Of a stretch of DNA of 64,000 bases, positions 50,183 through 61,720 are shown one piece after another (within the stretch, counting starts at the first letter, position 1; the number at the start of each line of letters is the position of its first letter). The stretch comes from Acanthosepion pharaonis. Lineage: Eukaryota; Mollusca; Cephalopoda; Sepiida; Sepiidae. The stretch is from the NCBI GenBank assembly GCA_903632075.3, contig CAHIKZ030003516.1, positions 296,001-360,000 of the forward strand, given 5' to 3'. A model generated the notes under the pieces. It was not told the DNA's origin. It saw only the letters and a program-made list of their open reading frames with translations, and did not search any database. The position numbers were made by a program, and so were the translations under genes.

Positions 50183-50600
50183 GATTGGATGAAAAATTAA
50201 CCAATCGGTGATTTTATAACAAAAGCACGTTTGTGAATGAACAGTAGGGAAAATTCAGTGTGGTGAATGCGATCAGCAAATTGTCCTGTGATATTTAGTA
50301 TTTATTATTTAACCAATCACAACTGAGAAAAATGTAGGCGTGGCAAAACATAGTAATAATCACTACAGCGTAATGCTAAAAGACAGATCCGGGATTATGG
50401 AGAATTAGTGATACGAGCACGATAGAATACTATGTCGGAGTTAACTCCTCCTTAATTTCCTAATAGTTCACTAGGATATGCTCTCTCTACACTATAAATA
50501 CTGGGCGATTTCTTGCCTCGTTCTTTTTTTTTTTTCTTCATTTTCAGCGAACACATCTACAATGTAAGCTCTCGCAGAAGATTACGTCTTCCCATTTGTG
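50183..50600 (+). promoter_or_regulatory. Promoter-like stretch with CCAAT and TATA boxes
   Basis: ATTGG at 50,184 and CCAAT at 50,201 and 50,313 precede CTATAAATA at 50,492. About 30 bp after the TATA box comes a pyrimidine run (50,521-50,546) ending in CAG, which could serve as initiator or splice acceptor, and GTAAGC at 50,564 could be a splice donor. No ORF follows before the (TA)n tract. It may be the 5' end of a lost gene, an LTR promoter, or chance. I see the boxes; function is inference. Confidence 0.35.
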
Positions 50601-50695
50601 GGAGATGCTATGAACATTATACACACATACACGTACCTACGAACATTCACCAAATGTTAATGTCTATGTCCATTGTAAATTTTGTCGTTTAATAC

Positions 50696-50700
50696 ATATA

Positions 50701-50772
<72 letters not shown>
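50696..50772. repeat. (TA)n microsatellite
   Basis: About 30 TA dinucleotides with one small interruption. The 230 bp to its right are AT-rich and include GTTTCAAAATGG and CATCCTCAAG, words akin to those bordering the other TA tracts. Confidence 0.95.
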
Positions 50773-50774
<2 letters not shown>

Positions 50775-51002
50775 AAAAGAACAGTAAGATATATAATCCG
50801 GTGTTCTTATAGATATCTTTATTTTTACAAAATAGTGCTCAATGTAAATTTACAGAGCATTAATATTATAAATTAATTGATTTAAAATATGTTTTTTTTT
50901 CGCTATACAGTTCTAACCATGTTTCAAAATGGAAGCTCGAATTTAATTTTGTAATTAAATTAAAGACATTAGTTCCATTTCATCCTCAAGCGAATTTTTG
51001 TA

Positions 51003-51257
<255 letters not shown>

Positions 51258-51367
51258 TTTTTCATTTCAACCTTTGGAACTAAAGTCTGATGATCCAGAG
51301 CCCTGTTAAAGGGGTTACGGTGAAATAACTTATTACATGGAACCTTAAAGTGGTCTGTTTTTATTCA

Positions 51368-51372
<5 letters not shown>

Positions 51373-51440
<68 letters not shown>
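51373..51440. repeat. (TA)n microsatellite followed by a T run
   Basis: About 33 TA units then twelve T. It is the third TA tract within 750 bp. Confidence 0.95.
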
Positions 51441-51444
<4 letters not shown>

Positions 51445-51448
<4 letters not shown>

Positions 51449-51919
51449 TTTTCTTTACACATCTTCGGTTGGACTCAACTTGAGTCCGCTATAACAGTCT
51501 GCTCAACTAAATTCGTAGTGCGCCCCCTTCATGTCAGAATCATGATAGCAACCTTTCACACTGACGCAGAGTTTATAAAAAGCTGGAGTAGAAATCCTGA
51601 AGGCAAAGTATTTATCAAACAATGTGTTCAAATGTGAACAGCGCAATGACGAGTGTGTAAAACGTGAATGATTATTCTATGAACCATCTAAAATATTTGT
51701 GAGTACTTTATTAAATTGATCAGACAACAGGTTCTTTTTACTATTATTGAAGAAGTAAAAACAAGTCAAAGTATTATTCAGTAAGTGTAGATTCCACTTC
51801 AGATATCTCAGACTCAGATCAATTTACATTTACTGTCCGATAAATTAAAGTCTGTGAGCCTGTGGAACGTTTCTTGATGTTCATCCTTATCTTTTCTCAT
51901 GGAACAAATGATCTAACAG
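51445..51919. other. Spacer with a weak coding-like fragment
   Basis: A plus frame continues from the TA tract to 51,637 and reads RPLHVRIMIATFHTDAEF near its end. It looks like ordinary protein composition but I cannot assign it. No start codon precedes it apart from one upstream of the microsatellite, so this is not called a gene. Confidence 0.3.
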
Positions 51920-52104
51920 GAACTGTTGTGGATTTTCTTAATGAGAACAAAATTCTACCATCATTGTTTATGTCCGTATTGAAATTTCGATTTAAAATGA
52001 TTCGTTATCACATGCATGACACGGGACATCGCAGAGATACTCCACATATTATATATGACGATTGAAAATGCTTGAGAACATAAATCACTACAAATTTTGG
52101 TTAT
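51920..52104 (+). pseudogene. mariner transposase N-terminal piece, cut by an LTR
   Basis: CATGACACGGGACATCGCAG and GATACTCCACATATT encode the TRDIAEILHI stretch also seen at 45.8 and 46.0 kb, and upstream sequence (TTTATGTCCGTATTGAAAT) matches those copies too. The match ends at CAAATTTTGGTTAT, exactly where the LTR-like sequence begins, so the LTR probably inserted here. Confidence 0.75.
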
Positions 52105-52681
52105 TGTTATGGTCCGGTTCCTTGTACCACGGTGATAGTCCAAGGTAGAACCAATAAAGAAGAACGCGAACACAGATATGGAATAACACAGATATATTAC
52201 AAACAGGAATAGAAGTAGAAAGTGTTAGTACAAACAATCAGGTTTAGTAGGGAGAACAATGTAGTCTCGACCAGTATCACTATTCCAATGTCTTGTAGTA
52301 ATTGTCTGAACGCGACTCTGTTTCGGACTGCCTCTGACTCGACTGACTGACTCGCTCGCTCTGACTGACTGACAGACTCCTGATGGACTTCACTCCAGAC
52401 TTCAGACTGAACAGTATTTAGTCTCCCCCCATCACGAAGGCATCATGTGGGACAAAGCCGGTTTAACGTGGGATCTCCGAGCCCCTGGCCTCGGCCAAAA
52501 ATATGCCCTTTGAACCCGTATAAACGGGTTCAGGGTCGGTTTACCTCCCCGAAAGAGACTCCGCTCTTCGGCGTAGTCTCGTTCGGGTTCCTCCCCGCCC
52601 GAAGGCAGAGAGTTCAACCGATCAGCCGATCAGCCGGTCGCCCGACTTCGGACTGAGCTCCCTGCTTCCTCTAGAGGCACA
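52105..52681 (-). mobile_element. Solo-LTR-like element
   Basis: On the minus strand it starts TGTGCCTCTAGAGGAAGCAG, has a TATA-like GACTAAATACTG (about 52,420) and a downstream region TCTGACTGAC-type repeats, and ends GGACCATAACA, i.e. TG...CA. A partial copy in the opposite orientation lies at 62.7 kb, which confirms a dispersed element. G+C is higher than its surroundings. No clear target duplication was found, and no internal gag-pol is present. Which LTR superfamily is unknown. Confidence 0.7.
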
Positions 52682-52845
52682 AAACAATCATAAGTGATGA
52701 AAATTGATTTATTTTATATAGAGATGCAGGTTGCGCTCATACATAAGTAAAGTTAAAATTTATTGTCTATAGTACCATTTTATTGTTGACTTCCATTTGG
52801 TTACAGTGGGTGACTATCATCTTAGTTCTTTTTGTGATTTGAGAG

Positions 52846-53527
52846 TGTAGCGGACCGTGTCGGCGATGTTGAGTATAAATAAATGAGTACACGTAGGTTG
52901 AAATTCCCTGCTAGCCGGTCCAACTACCTGAGAAAGTCGGACTTTAATTAAGTCCAAAGAAAACAAGAAAAAACAAACACAAGACCGATAAATATATATA
53001 TATATACAAATATATGTATTAATAACAAGAAAGGTTACAAGTTACATGGACAGTTACATGGACAGTTACATGGACAGAGTGTGTGTGGTGAATATTATGC
53101 GTGTGTGTTGTGTTGTGATGAGTGTTCGTATGTACGTGTATTGTTCTTAGCGTGTTCTCAGCATTTGGGAAACGTTGTATCTGTGAGCGTTCACATCTGC
53201 GAAGTGGTAAGGCTGAAAGCCTGAGACAAAAAGAGGAAGAGGCGAAGGGTCAGCGAGTATTTATAGCCAGGGAAGAGAGACCCCTGTTGAAGGGTAAGGA
53301 GCTAAGGAGGTGCTAAATCCGATAAGAGTTCATACAGGGTCGTCGTGTCTTTGGCTGACAGAAATTAATTTGTTGAATTTATCCTTTCTTCTTCTTTTTC
53401 TTCTGGAGTTGCACTTCCGGCCAAACTCAACATCCGATGAATCTCCAACCCTTGCATTTCTTCTTCTTCTTCTTCTTCTTCTTCTTCTCGCTCACATGGT
53501 TTTTTCTTCTTTTTATTGGGCCTGACA
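52846..53527 (-). mobile_element. Second solo-LTR-like element (tentative)
   Basis: Minus-strand reading begins TGTCAGGCCCAATAAAAAG, contains GGCTATAAATACTCGC (TATA box) and ends GACACGGTCCGCTACA. Length of about 680 bp and TG...CA ends fit an LTR. It also holds a triple ACATGGACAGTT repeat at 53,045-53,080 and a (CTT)n tract. There is no second copy in the window to confirm the ends. Confidence 0.5.
53457..53488. repeat. (CTT)n microsatellite
   Basis: About ten TTC/CTT units within the LTR-like sequence. Confidence 0.9.
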
Positions 53528-53932
53528 CATCCGTATTTTCCGTGTGATTTTTGGTGGGACGTGTTGTCATTCGTTGATTTTTTTTATGACGTTCACTGAC
53601 CCACATAAGCTATGTCCGGGTTCTGTCAGTTACCGCGGATAGGAACAACAGAAAGAAGGAAAGGAAGTATATTTAATAGAGAAGAGAGAGAGAGAGTTTT
53701 CCTTGTCACTCTATTAGTGAAAAGGAAAATGTATATGGTGTTACTACCTAATCCTACTACTAATTGTTTATAACATTGTAGAGTGGGACAAATCATGCGG
53801 GAAACGAAATGAGCCATTGTTAACCACTTTAAAAGCCGGTGTGCAAAATCTGGTGCTGTGTATTTGGTGGTATTGGCAGTGCATTGAGTATTACGAGTTC
53901 CTTGTGTTAAATCTGGCGTTGAATTCAGGATA
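53528..53932. other. Spacer, nothing recognised
   Basis: It contains a (GA)n stretch at about 53,682-53,697. No gene, RNA or repeat boundary is visible. Confidence 0.35.
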
Positions 53933-54028
53933 GTGCGTTATGTTGTAATGGATATCAGCTCGGGATGAGAAATCTGAGAGCAGGATTCAAATCCCAGTCA
54001 GCTCCTTTACATTCACTTTGTTTTTCTG
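53933..54028 (+). mobile_element. tRNA-derived SINE, copy 4 of 4
   Basis: TTATGTTGTAATGGATATCA (A-box region), GCTCGGGATGAGAAATCTG, GGATTCAAATCCCAGTCAG (B box), CTCCTTTACATTCACTT. This head matches copies 1-3; the tail is lost after TTCACTTTG. Confidence 0.7.
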
Positions 54029-54288
54029 AAAATTGGTGTTTAGATGTAAAAGTCACGAAAGTAGGAGGTTACTCGTTTACAGGTGGTAATCTTCGAATAA
54101 CGTCTGTAATTCAAACATACATTAATTCATAACTCATAGCCTTTAAAATGCATTTAAAGATAATTAATACAAAGATATATATTGCATGTACTGATAAAAA
54201 TTTATATCTCTCAAAATAAAATATACAACAATATTCATAAATTCCTATCAGAAAGTTCTCGTGTTGAAAGTAGTTTAAGCCCTTAGCA

Positions 54289-54383
<95 letters not shown>
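54289..54383. repeat. (TA)n microsatellite
   Basis: About 46 TA units. About 150 bp downstream lies TTTGTTTCAACACACTCTG and ATCAAGTGATGATGTTG, resembling the words next to the other TA tracts at 50.9 and 51.3 kb. Confidence 0.95.
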
Positions 54384-54385
<2 letters not shown>

Positions 54386-54628
54386 ATATATAATTGGTAT
54401 ATACGGAATGAATTCCGATAACCAACAATTACTATTCTTAAAAGAGTGCTCAATACAAAGTAAAGCAGATATATTATTTTTTTATAAAAAAAATTATAAC
54501 ATAAGTATGTTATAAAATCACTACAAAAATAGCCATTTTGTTTCAACACACTCTGTGTCTTATCAAGTGATGATGTTGAAAATATTATAATAATTAAATA
54601 ATGTTATATTTTTTTTATAAAAAATAAT

Positions 54629-54629
<1 letters not shown>

Positions 54630-54672
<43 letters not shown>

Positions 54673-54673
54673 T
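54630..54673. repeat. (TA)n(GA)n microsatellite, left of the foldback
   Basis: About 11 TA followed by about 10 GA, 45 bp left of the third foldback. The mirror position on the right has (TA)n, GATA and (GA)n. Confidence 0.9.
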
Positions 54674-54716
54674 ATGTATGTATATATTGTGTATATTTAG
54701 GCAGCATCTTTTCATT

Positions 54717-55080
54717 CATACATGTTTCATTAAATAATATAGACAAGTGTTGTCTATTTTATGTAAATTCTTTTCATAATGTCTGATAAGCTTAATAACA
54801 TTATCATTAAACGAAGAAAGAAAATCACAATATTGATCCATATTTTTTATCACAGACTATCATCACTGTCTTGTCCGTATATTGCTTAATAATTGACAGT
54901 AATTGACATCTTTGATAATGGCTTATGTAAGCCGAAAGCTTAGAATGGATTAAAAAATGTGGATCAATATTGTGATTTTCTTTCTTCGTTTAATGATAAT
55001 GTTATTAAGCTTATCAGACGCTATGAAAAGAATTTACATAAAGTAAATAGACAACACTTGTCTATATTATTTAATGAAAC

Positions 55081-55085
<5 letters not shown>
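54717..55085. mobile_element. Foldback element with near-perfect 125-bp arms
   Basis: GTTTCATTAAATAATATAGA, CAAGTGTTGTCTATTT, ATGTAAATTCTTTTCATA, GTCTGATAAGCTTAATAACA, TTATCATTAAACGAAGAAAG and AAAATCACAATATTGATCCA form the left arm (to about 54,850). The same words follow inverted from about 54,955 to 55,085, with one 4-bp indel and a few substitutions. The loop is about 105 bp and has CCGAAAGCTTAG. It has no ORF. Microsatellites flank both ends. Confidence 0.9.

Positions 55086-55155
<70 letters not shown>
55084..55155. repeat. (TA)n-(GATA)n-(GA)n microsatellite, right of the foldback
   Basis: About 15 TA, two GATA, then about 16 GA. Order and composition mirror those of the left flank. Confidence 0.95.
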
Positions 55156-55157
<2 letters not shown>

Positions 55158-55500
55158 AGTTTTTGTTAATGTGTATATAGGTATGCAAGTATTTCTTGAT
55201 TGTGAACGTTCGCATTCTGACCATGAGACCCGGGTTCGAATCTCACCATGTTCGATTTGCCAGGAAGGAGACTTCCTGATGTTATCGGACTGGATCGAGA
55301 TCGATCCCAGTGTGCGGCACCTTTGGAAAATGCCTGAAAACCATACCACAGGTTGACCCAAGCGTTTTGAGTGAAATTTGGGTCCGTCGATAGCTGTGTT
55401 AGCATGAAGTCATTGTGGCCGAGGGCTTGATCGTGCTGGCGTTGTTCAAACTGTTGATCAGGCTAAATAACACGCGCCCTCTCAGATGTAACTAAGGTCT
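55156..55500. mobile_element. tRNA-like/SINE-like sequence (tentative)
   Basis: ACCCGGGTTCGAATCTCACC at 55,228 carries a strong B box. A second tRNA-like word, CATTGTGGCCGAGGGCTTGA at 55,412, resembles an A box of Leu/Ser tRNAs. The two are in the wrong order for one tRNA, so this may be two abutting SINE remnants. A minus-strand open frame also covers it, without a recognisable domain. Confidence 0.4.
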
Positions 55501-55736
55501 GCTCAGTATAGTTGCAGGTTGGCTCTGTGGGTGTTGAGCAAACACAAATGTGCCTGAGCGAGCGTCTGCAACTTGGATTGGCTAGCCGCCCTAGTAGAGG
55601 GGTATCCTCGAATACAATTGTTAGTAGTAATTCTTTTGTTTCCCTCTGTGGAATTTGTAGGTGTCTGAAGCTTGTGGGTAAGGTCTGGACCGTTTGCATG
55701 CTTGTCACTGTCTAAACACCTATTTTTTTTAACCAA
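55501..55736 (-). pseudogene. Possible LINE ORF2 N-terminal fragment
   Basis: The minus strand encodes LQTPTNSTEGNKRITTNN, then GYPSTRAASQSKLQT and HLCLLNTHR. CLLN-type words at this position resemble the start of the endonuclease domain in LINEs (where CLNARS is usual), but the stretch is short and the similarity is by eye only. Confidence 0.4.
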
Positions 55737-57109
55737 TAGAATTAATTCCCAAATTGTTCTTGATTGGTTCCAGAAATGACTCGTTTGACAATCTCCTTTT
55801 TTTTACCTACATTTAGGGACAATAACCTTTTGACCCCTTTTAATTTATTTCTTTATTTTTTCCTTGTTTTTTTGTTTTTACTTCTTTATGGCAAATCAAA
55901 ATTATTTGCCAACTTTTAGCTTTCTATTTTTTCTTTTGTTTTGAAATAGTGATCTTTTTCTGTAGGAATTAATCTCTTCTAAAGTTATAGGTTGAATAGC
56001 AGGACAGACTGAGCCCTATAGCCTTGGCTGGCAACCAGTCTACTGCAGAAAGAAACGACAACCTACTGCGGGAAAAATCGTCAGTCATGAACCGAAAGTG
56101 GATTGCCCAAGCATGTATCATATATGACATTTTACTGAATGATTGATTAATCGGTGCAGTCAAAGGTCGCAAGTGTTTGGATTGGGTCAATCAGAAATGT
56201 ATTGTTTTTATTTTTTATTTTTTTTTACTAATGTTCACTATTTTATTCACTATGTTATTTTTTTACTAATGTTTATTTTTTACTAATGTTCACACAAGGC
56301 CGAAGAGCCACTCAATGTAGAGGATTACTGTGTACATTGGAAACGACAAGAGTCAGGAGTATAGAGCTGAAGTAGACTTTTTTGAACTGGAAACCCAATC
56401 CTAAACAGGAAACAAGGGATAAACCATTACTTTTGTTCAAAAGACCAAGGAAGGTGTGTACTGGACGATAAGCGAACTTATCTACACCTTTTGGTGAAGG
56501 AGAAAAAACTGAAATAAATAGAGAATAAAATGTCATAGTTCAGGCGCAGATGTTGGCAAGTACAGAGCTGAAGCAGACTTTACAATGAACTTGAAACCCA
56601 ATCCTAAACAAGAAACAAGGGATAAACCAATTCAAAAAATGAATCGTAAACAGTTGTAAAATGAAAGACTTGTTTTCTTTTTTCATTCAAAATTAGTGTG
56701 TGTGGGGGGGGGTAAGAGAATGAGAGGTTTTGTCCAAAAATATTGTCGACTCAATTCTAACAAGACAATTCTAGATGCCATGTTTTTTTGCAGGTCATTG
56801 GTAAGGCTTGGCAGGTATTTCTTACTCGACTCATCACATTCACTTAAACATGAATCTTTGAATTATTACATATTTTGATCCATACAAAATTCTCTTAATC
56901 ATTTCTATAGAAGCCTGTAAGAACCACTGAGTTCAGTAACTAGAAAGGCACCGAGTTCTTGAAGGATGGAATCCTAAACTTGCCTCAAACACGGCGAAAG
57001 AATGGAAGAAAATGACATATATGGGGCTGAATAAATTTCTTTGAATTTCAATTAAGAAACATGAAGAAATTTTTGTTCCATACAAATATTTTATTATTGG
57101 TATCATTTT
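55737..57109. other. Spacer with one local direct repeat
   Basis: AGAGCTGAAG, AACCCAATCCTAAACA and GAAACAAGGGATAAACCA occur at 56,363-56,428 and again at 56,563-56,628, a direct repeat of about 75 bp with 200 bp spacing. T-rich stretches lie at 55,795-55,960 and 56,205-56,285. A G run (56,704-56,711) is seen. No gene recognised. Confidence 0.45.
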
Positions 57110-60100
57110 ACTTTTTTTTTTTATAATAGTGACTTTTTATCCCAACATTCTATTATTATTTTGTTACTAGTTTTATTCATTTTGCTTTTTTTTTTATTCC
57201 ATCTTATTATTGTTACTTTTTATCCCAACATTCTATTATTATTTTATTACTAGTTTTATTCCATCTTATTATTGTTACTTTTTATCCCAATATTTTATTA
57301 TTATTTTATTACTAGTTTTATTCCATCTTTTATTGTTGCTTTTTATCCCAACATTCTATTATTATTTTATTACCAGTTTTATTCCATCTTATTATTGTTA
57401 CTTTTTATCCCAATATTTTATTATTATTTTATTACTAGTTTTATTCCATCTTTTTATTGTTGCTTTTTATCCCAACATTCTATTATTATTTTATTACTAG
57501 TTTTATTCCATCTTATTATTTGTTGTTTTTTTATTCCATTCTTATTATTTTATTGTTAGTTTTATTCCATCTTATTATTGTTGCTTTTTTCCCAACATTC
57601 TATTATTATTTTATTACTAGTTTTATTCCATCTTTTTATTGTTGCTTTTTATCCCAACATTCTATTATTATTTTATTACTAGTTTTATTCCATCTTATTA
57701 TTGTTGCTTTTTATCCCAACATTCTATTATTATTTTATTACTAGTTTCATTCCATCTTATTATTGCTTTTTATCCCAAAATTCTATTATTATTTTTTTAG
57801 TTTTATTCCATATTATTATTGTTGCTTTTTATAACATTCTATTATTTTATTACTAGTTTCATTCCATCTTATTATTGTTGCTTTTTATCCCAACATTTTA
57901 ATATTATTTTATTATTATTTTATTATCTTATTATTGCTACTTTTTTCCCAACATTCTATTCTTATTTTATTTAGTTTGCTTTTTATCCCAACATTTTATT
58001 ATTATTTTATTACTAGTTTCATTCCATCTTATTATTGTTACTTTTTATCCCAACATTCTATTATTATTTTATTACTAGTTTTATTCCATCTTATTATTGT
58101 TGCTTTTTATCCCAACATTCTATTATTATTTTATTACTAGTTTCATTCCATCTTATTATTTTGCTTTTTATCCCAACATTTTAATATTATTTTATTACTA
58201 GTTTTATTCCATCTTATTATTGCTACTTTTATTCAACATTCTATTATTATTTTTTATTACTAGTTTCATTCCATCTTATTATTGTTGCTTTTTTATCCCA
58301 ACATTCTATTATTATTTTATTACTAGTTTTATTCCATGTTATTATTGTTGCTTTTTTATCCCAACATTCTATTATTATTTTATTACTAGTTTCATTCCAT
58401 CTTATTATTGTTGCTTTTTATCCCAACATTCTATTATTATTTTATTACTAGTTTTATTCCATCTTATTATTGTTGCATTTTTATCCCAACATTTTATTAT
58501 TATTTTATTACTAGTTTCATTCCATCTTATTATTGTTGCTTTTTATCCCAACATTTTATTATTATTTTATTACTAGTTTTATTCCGTCTTATTATTGTTG
58601 TTTTTTTTATTCCATTCTATTATTATTTTATTACTAGTTTTATTCCATCTTATTATTGTTGCTTTTTATCCCAACATTCTATTATTATTTTATTACTAGT
58701 TTCATTCCATCTTATTATTGTTGCTTTTTTTATCCCAACATTTTATTATTATTTTATTACTAGTTTTATTCCATCTTATTATTGTTACTTTTTTATCCCA
58801 ACATTCTATTATTATTTTATTACTAGTTTTATTCCATCTTATTATTGTTGCTTTTTTATCCCAACATTCTATTATTATTTTATTACTAGTTTTATTCCAT
58901 CTTATTATTGTTGTTTTATTCCATCTATTATTATTTTATTACTAGTTTTATTCCATCTTACATTCTTTTTATATTCTATTTTTTATTACTAGTTTTATTC
59001 CATCTTATTATTGTTGCTTTTTTATCCCAACATTCTATTATTATTTTATTACTAGTTTTATTCCATCTTATTATTGTTGCTTTTTATCCCAACATTTTAT
59101 TATTATTTTATTACTAGTTTTATTCCATCTTATTATTGTTGCTTTTTTATCCCAACATTTTATTATTATTTTATTACTAGTTTTATTCCATCTTATTATT
59201 GTTGCTTTTTTTATCCCAACATTTTTTATTATTATTTTATTCCATCTAGTTTTATTCCATCTTATTATTTTTATTTAGTTTTATTCCATCTTATTATCCC
59301 TTTTTTATTATTATTATTTTATTACTAGTTTTATTATTTTATTATTAGCTTTTTATTCCATCTTATTTTATTTAGTTTTATTCCATCTTATTATTATTTT
59401 TTTTTATCAACATTCTATTATTATTTTATTACTAGTTTTATTCCATCTTATTATTGTTGCTTTTTATCCCAACATTCTATTATTATTTTATTACTAGTTT
59501 TATTCCATCTTATTATTGTTGCTTTTATCCCAACATTCTATTATTATTTTATTACTAGTTTTATTCCATTTTATTATTGTTTATTTTATTACTAACATTC
59601 ATGTTATTATTGTTTTTTTTATTTATTTTATTACTAGTTTTATTCCATCTTATTATTGTTGCTTTTTTTATCCAAACATTTTATTATTATTCTAGTTTTA
59701 TTTATTTTATTCCATCTTACTAGTTTTATTCCATCTTATTATTGTTGCTTTTTATCCCAACATTCTATTATTATTTTATTACTAGTTTTATTCCATCTTA
59801 TTATTGTTGCTTTTTTTATCCCAACATTCTATTATTATTTTATTACTAGTTTTATTCCATCTTATTATTGTTACTTTTTTTATCCCAACATTCTATTATT
59901 ATTTTATTACTAGTTTTATTCCATCTTATTATTGTTGCTTTTTTATCCCAACATTTTATTATTAGTTTTATTATCTTTTATTACTAGTTTTATTCCATCT
60001 TATTATTTTATTACTAGTTTTTTATCCAGCTTTTTTATTCTATTATTATTTTATTACTAGTTTTATTCCATCTTATTATTGTTGCTTTTTTATCCCAAAA

Positions 60101-60490
60101 TTCTATTATTATTTTATTACTAGTTTCATTCCATCTTATTATTGTTGCTTTTATCCCAACATTGTTACTTTTTTTATTATTATTTTATTACTAGTTTTAT
60201 TCCATCTTATTATTGTCCCAACATTCTTTTTATCCCAAATTGTTGCTTTTTTTCAAAATTCTATTATTATTTTATTCTAGTTTCATTCCATCTTTTATTG
60301 TTGCTTTTTTACATTTTATTATTATTTTATTACTAGTTTTATTCCATCTTATTATTGTTGCTTTTTATCCCAACATTCTATTATTATTTTATTACTACTT
60401 TTATTCCATCTTATTATTGTTGCTTTTTATCCCAACATTCTATTATTATTTTATTACTAGTTTTATTCCATCTGATTATTGTTACTTTTT
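57110..60490. repeat. Minisatellite C: tandem array of a 62-bp unit
   Basis: The unit holds TTATTATTGTTGCTTTTTAT, CCCAACATTCTATTATTATT, TTATTACTAGTTTTATTCCATC, 62 bp in all, giving about 54 copies. One or two extra T in the GCTTTTT run are common. Copies at 59.2-60.3 kb are more rearranged than those at 57.2-59.2 kb. Because 62 is not a multiple of three, all three plus frames are used in turn; none has a stop within a unit, which produces long but meaningless F/I/L/Y-rich ORFs. Confidence 0.95.
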
Positions 60491-61229
60491 ATTCAGATAC
60501 AAAATACTTTTCCTCCTTCTGTTTGTCATCAATTTGTTTTGTACTTCAACAAGCATTGTCTATTAAGAAATAGAAAGCAGAATGCATATGTAATTCTACG
60601 ATCTCCTGCATCAATCAATAATATTCATTGCAGTGTATGATCAATTGATCATGAATAACTAAATACTCGAAAAATATTTGCTACGAAGCAATCAGAAGCC
60701 TTGGATTAAGCTCAGGTTCACCTTGACATATAAGGTTACCTTGACATAAAAAACTCTGCTTCATAAATGATTTTTTTGCCATTCCTGGTAAATAATTATA
60801 GTTCTTTTATTGTGTCTTTTCTTTTTACTTAAGACATCTGATTAAGCTATTTATTCTGTCCACTGTGTGTATACAATCTCAAGCACATATTTTAAAAATA
60901 GTAATAAAAAAAATTAATAAAAAAAGATGGCTAGGAGACGTCAGAAGAACGTAAATATAAAGTTTTTTTATTTTCTAGAAAAATAACATCTTTTCCCTCT
61001 GACTGTGAAAAGGAAAATTAATAGCCATTATAAAAATGTATTTATTCACATATCTGGCATGCCATCTTATAAAACATGCTGTGTCTACCCATATTCCGGA
61101 ATGCATCTTCTTTTAGTGGCATTTAATCACGAACTGTTGTCTCTGTCAGCACCTGTCAGGAGACATTCATCAGAAAAGCAAGGGATACTAAAGTGGATAG
61201 CATCAAAATAAAAGCCCTATATGTTTCAC
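60491..61229. other. Spacer, a perfect palindrome but no gene
   Basis: ATGATCAATTGATCAT at 60,637-60,652 is a 16-bp perfect palindrome. TTGACATATAAGGTTACC and TTGACATAAAA form a short direct repeat at 60,724-60,750. A 68-codon plus frame (61,005-61,211) has ordinary composition but no known domain. Confidence 0.4.
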
Positions 61230-61720
61230 CTAAGAAAAATACAAGTGGAAACCAAAAGGTTCCTTTGGGAAATAGGTGATCATGTCTCTCCACAACGTTC
61301 TTTCTCCTGTGGCCCTTAGCCTTTTTTCGCTCACTGTGCTAAATTTCCTGCCCTCTTCCACCATCCATTCACACAAGTTCATCAGTCATGTGACATTGCT
61401 TTTCCCTGTCTCTCTTCCCCTCAGTATTTCCCATGAGTGTTAAGTTTTCCATGCCCTCATTTCTCATTATGTGTCCAAGTAATTTTAGCTGTCTTTTCCT
61501 GATTTTGAGTAGAAGTGTTCTTTATGTAACCATTATTTTAAGACTTCCTTGTCTACTTGCTTCATCCATGGAATTCTCAGTATCCTTCTGTAGAACCATA
61601 TTTCTGCTGCTTCTAGTTTTTCCTCAATCATGAGGAGAATTTCCACCATGTCACTACCATATAAGAGGATGGATATCAGGTATCAATCCAGGAGTTTTTT
61701 TTTTTGTTTCTAATGAAGTT
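61230..61720 (-). pseudogene. RTE-type LINE reverse-transcriptase C-terminal fragment
   Basis: On the minus strand, frames give AAEIWFYRRILRIPWMDEAS, KRTLLLKIRKRQLKLLGHIM, RNEGMENLTLMGN, EGKRDRGKQCHMTDELVWM and LRATGERTLWRDMI in order. The FYRR-LRI-W and RKRQL-LGH-M pattern is typical of the C-terminal end of RTE-like LINE polymerases found across animals. Stops and frameshifts interrupt it. It is a different LINE group from the fragments at 34.6, 43.6 and 63.8 kb. Confidence 0.8.

Noticed and set aside
52447..52656. Overlapping ORFs in the G+C-rich part of the LTR as a host gene
   Set aside because: They lie within the LTR-like unit between its start and its TATA box and have no recognisable domain. 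G+C richness alone explains the open frames.
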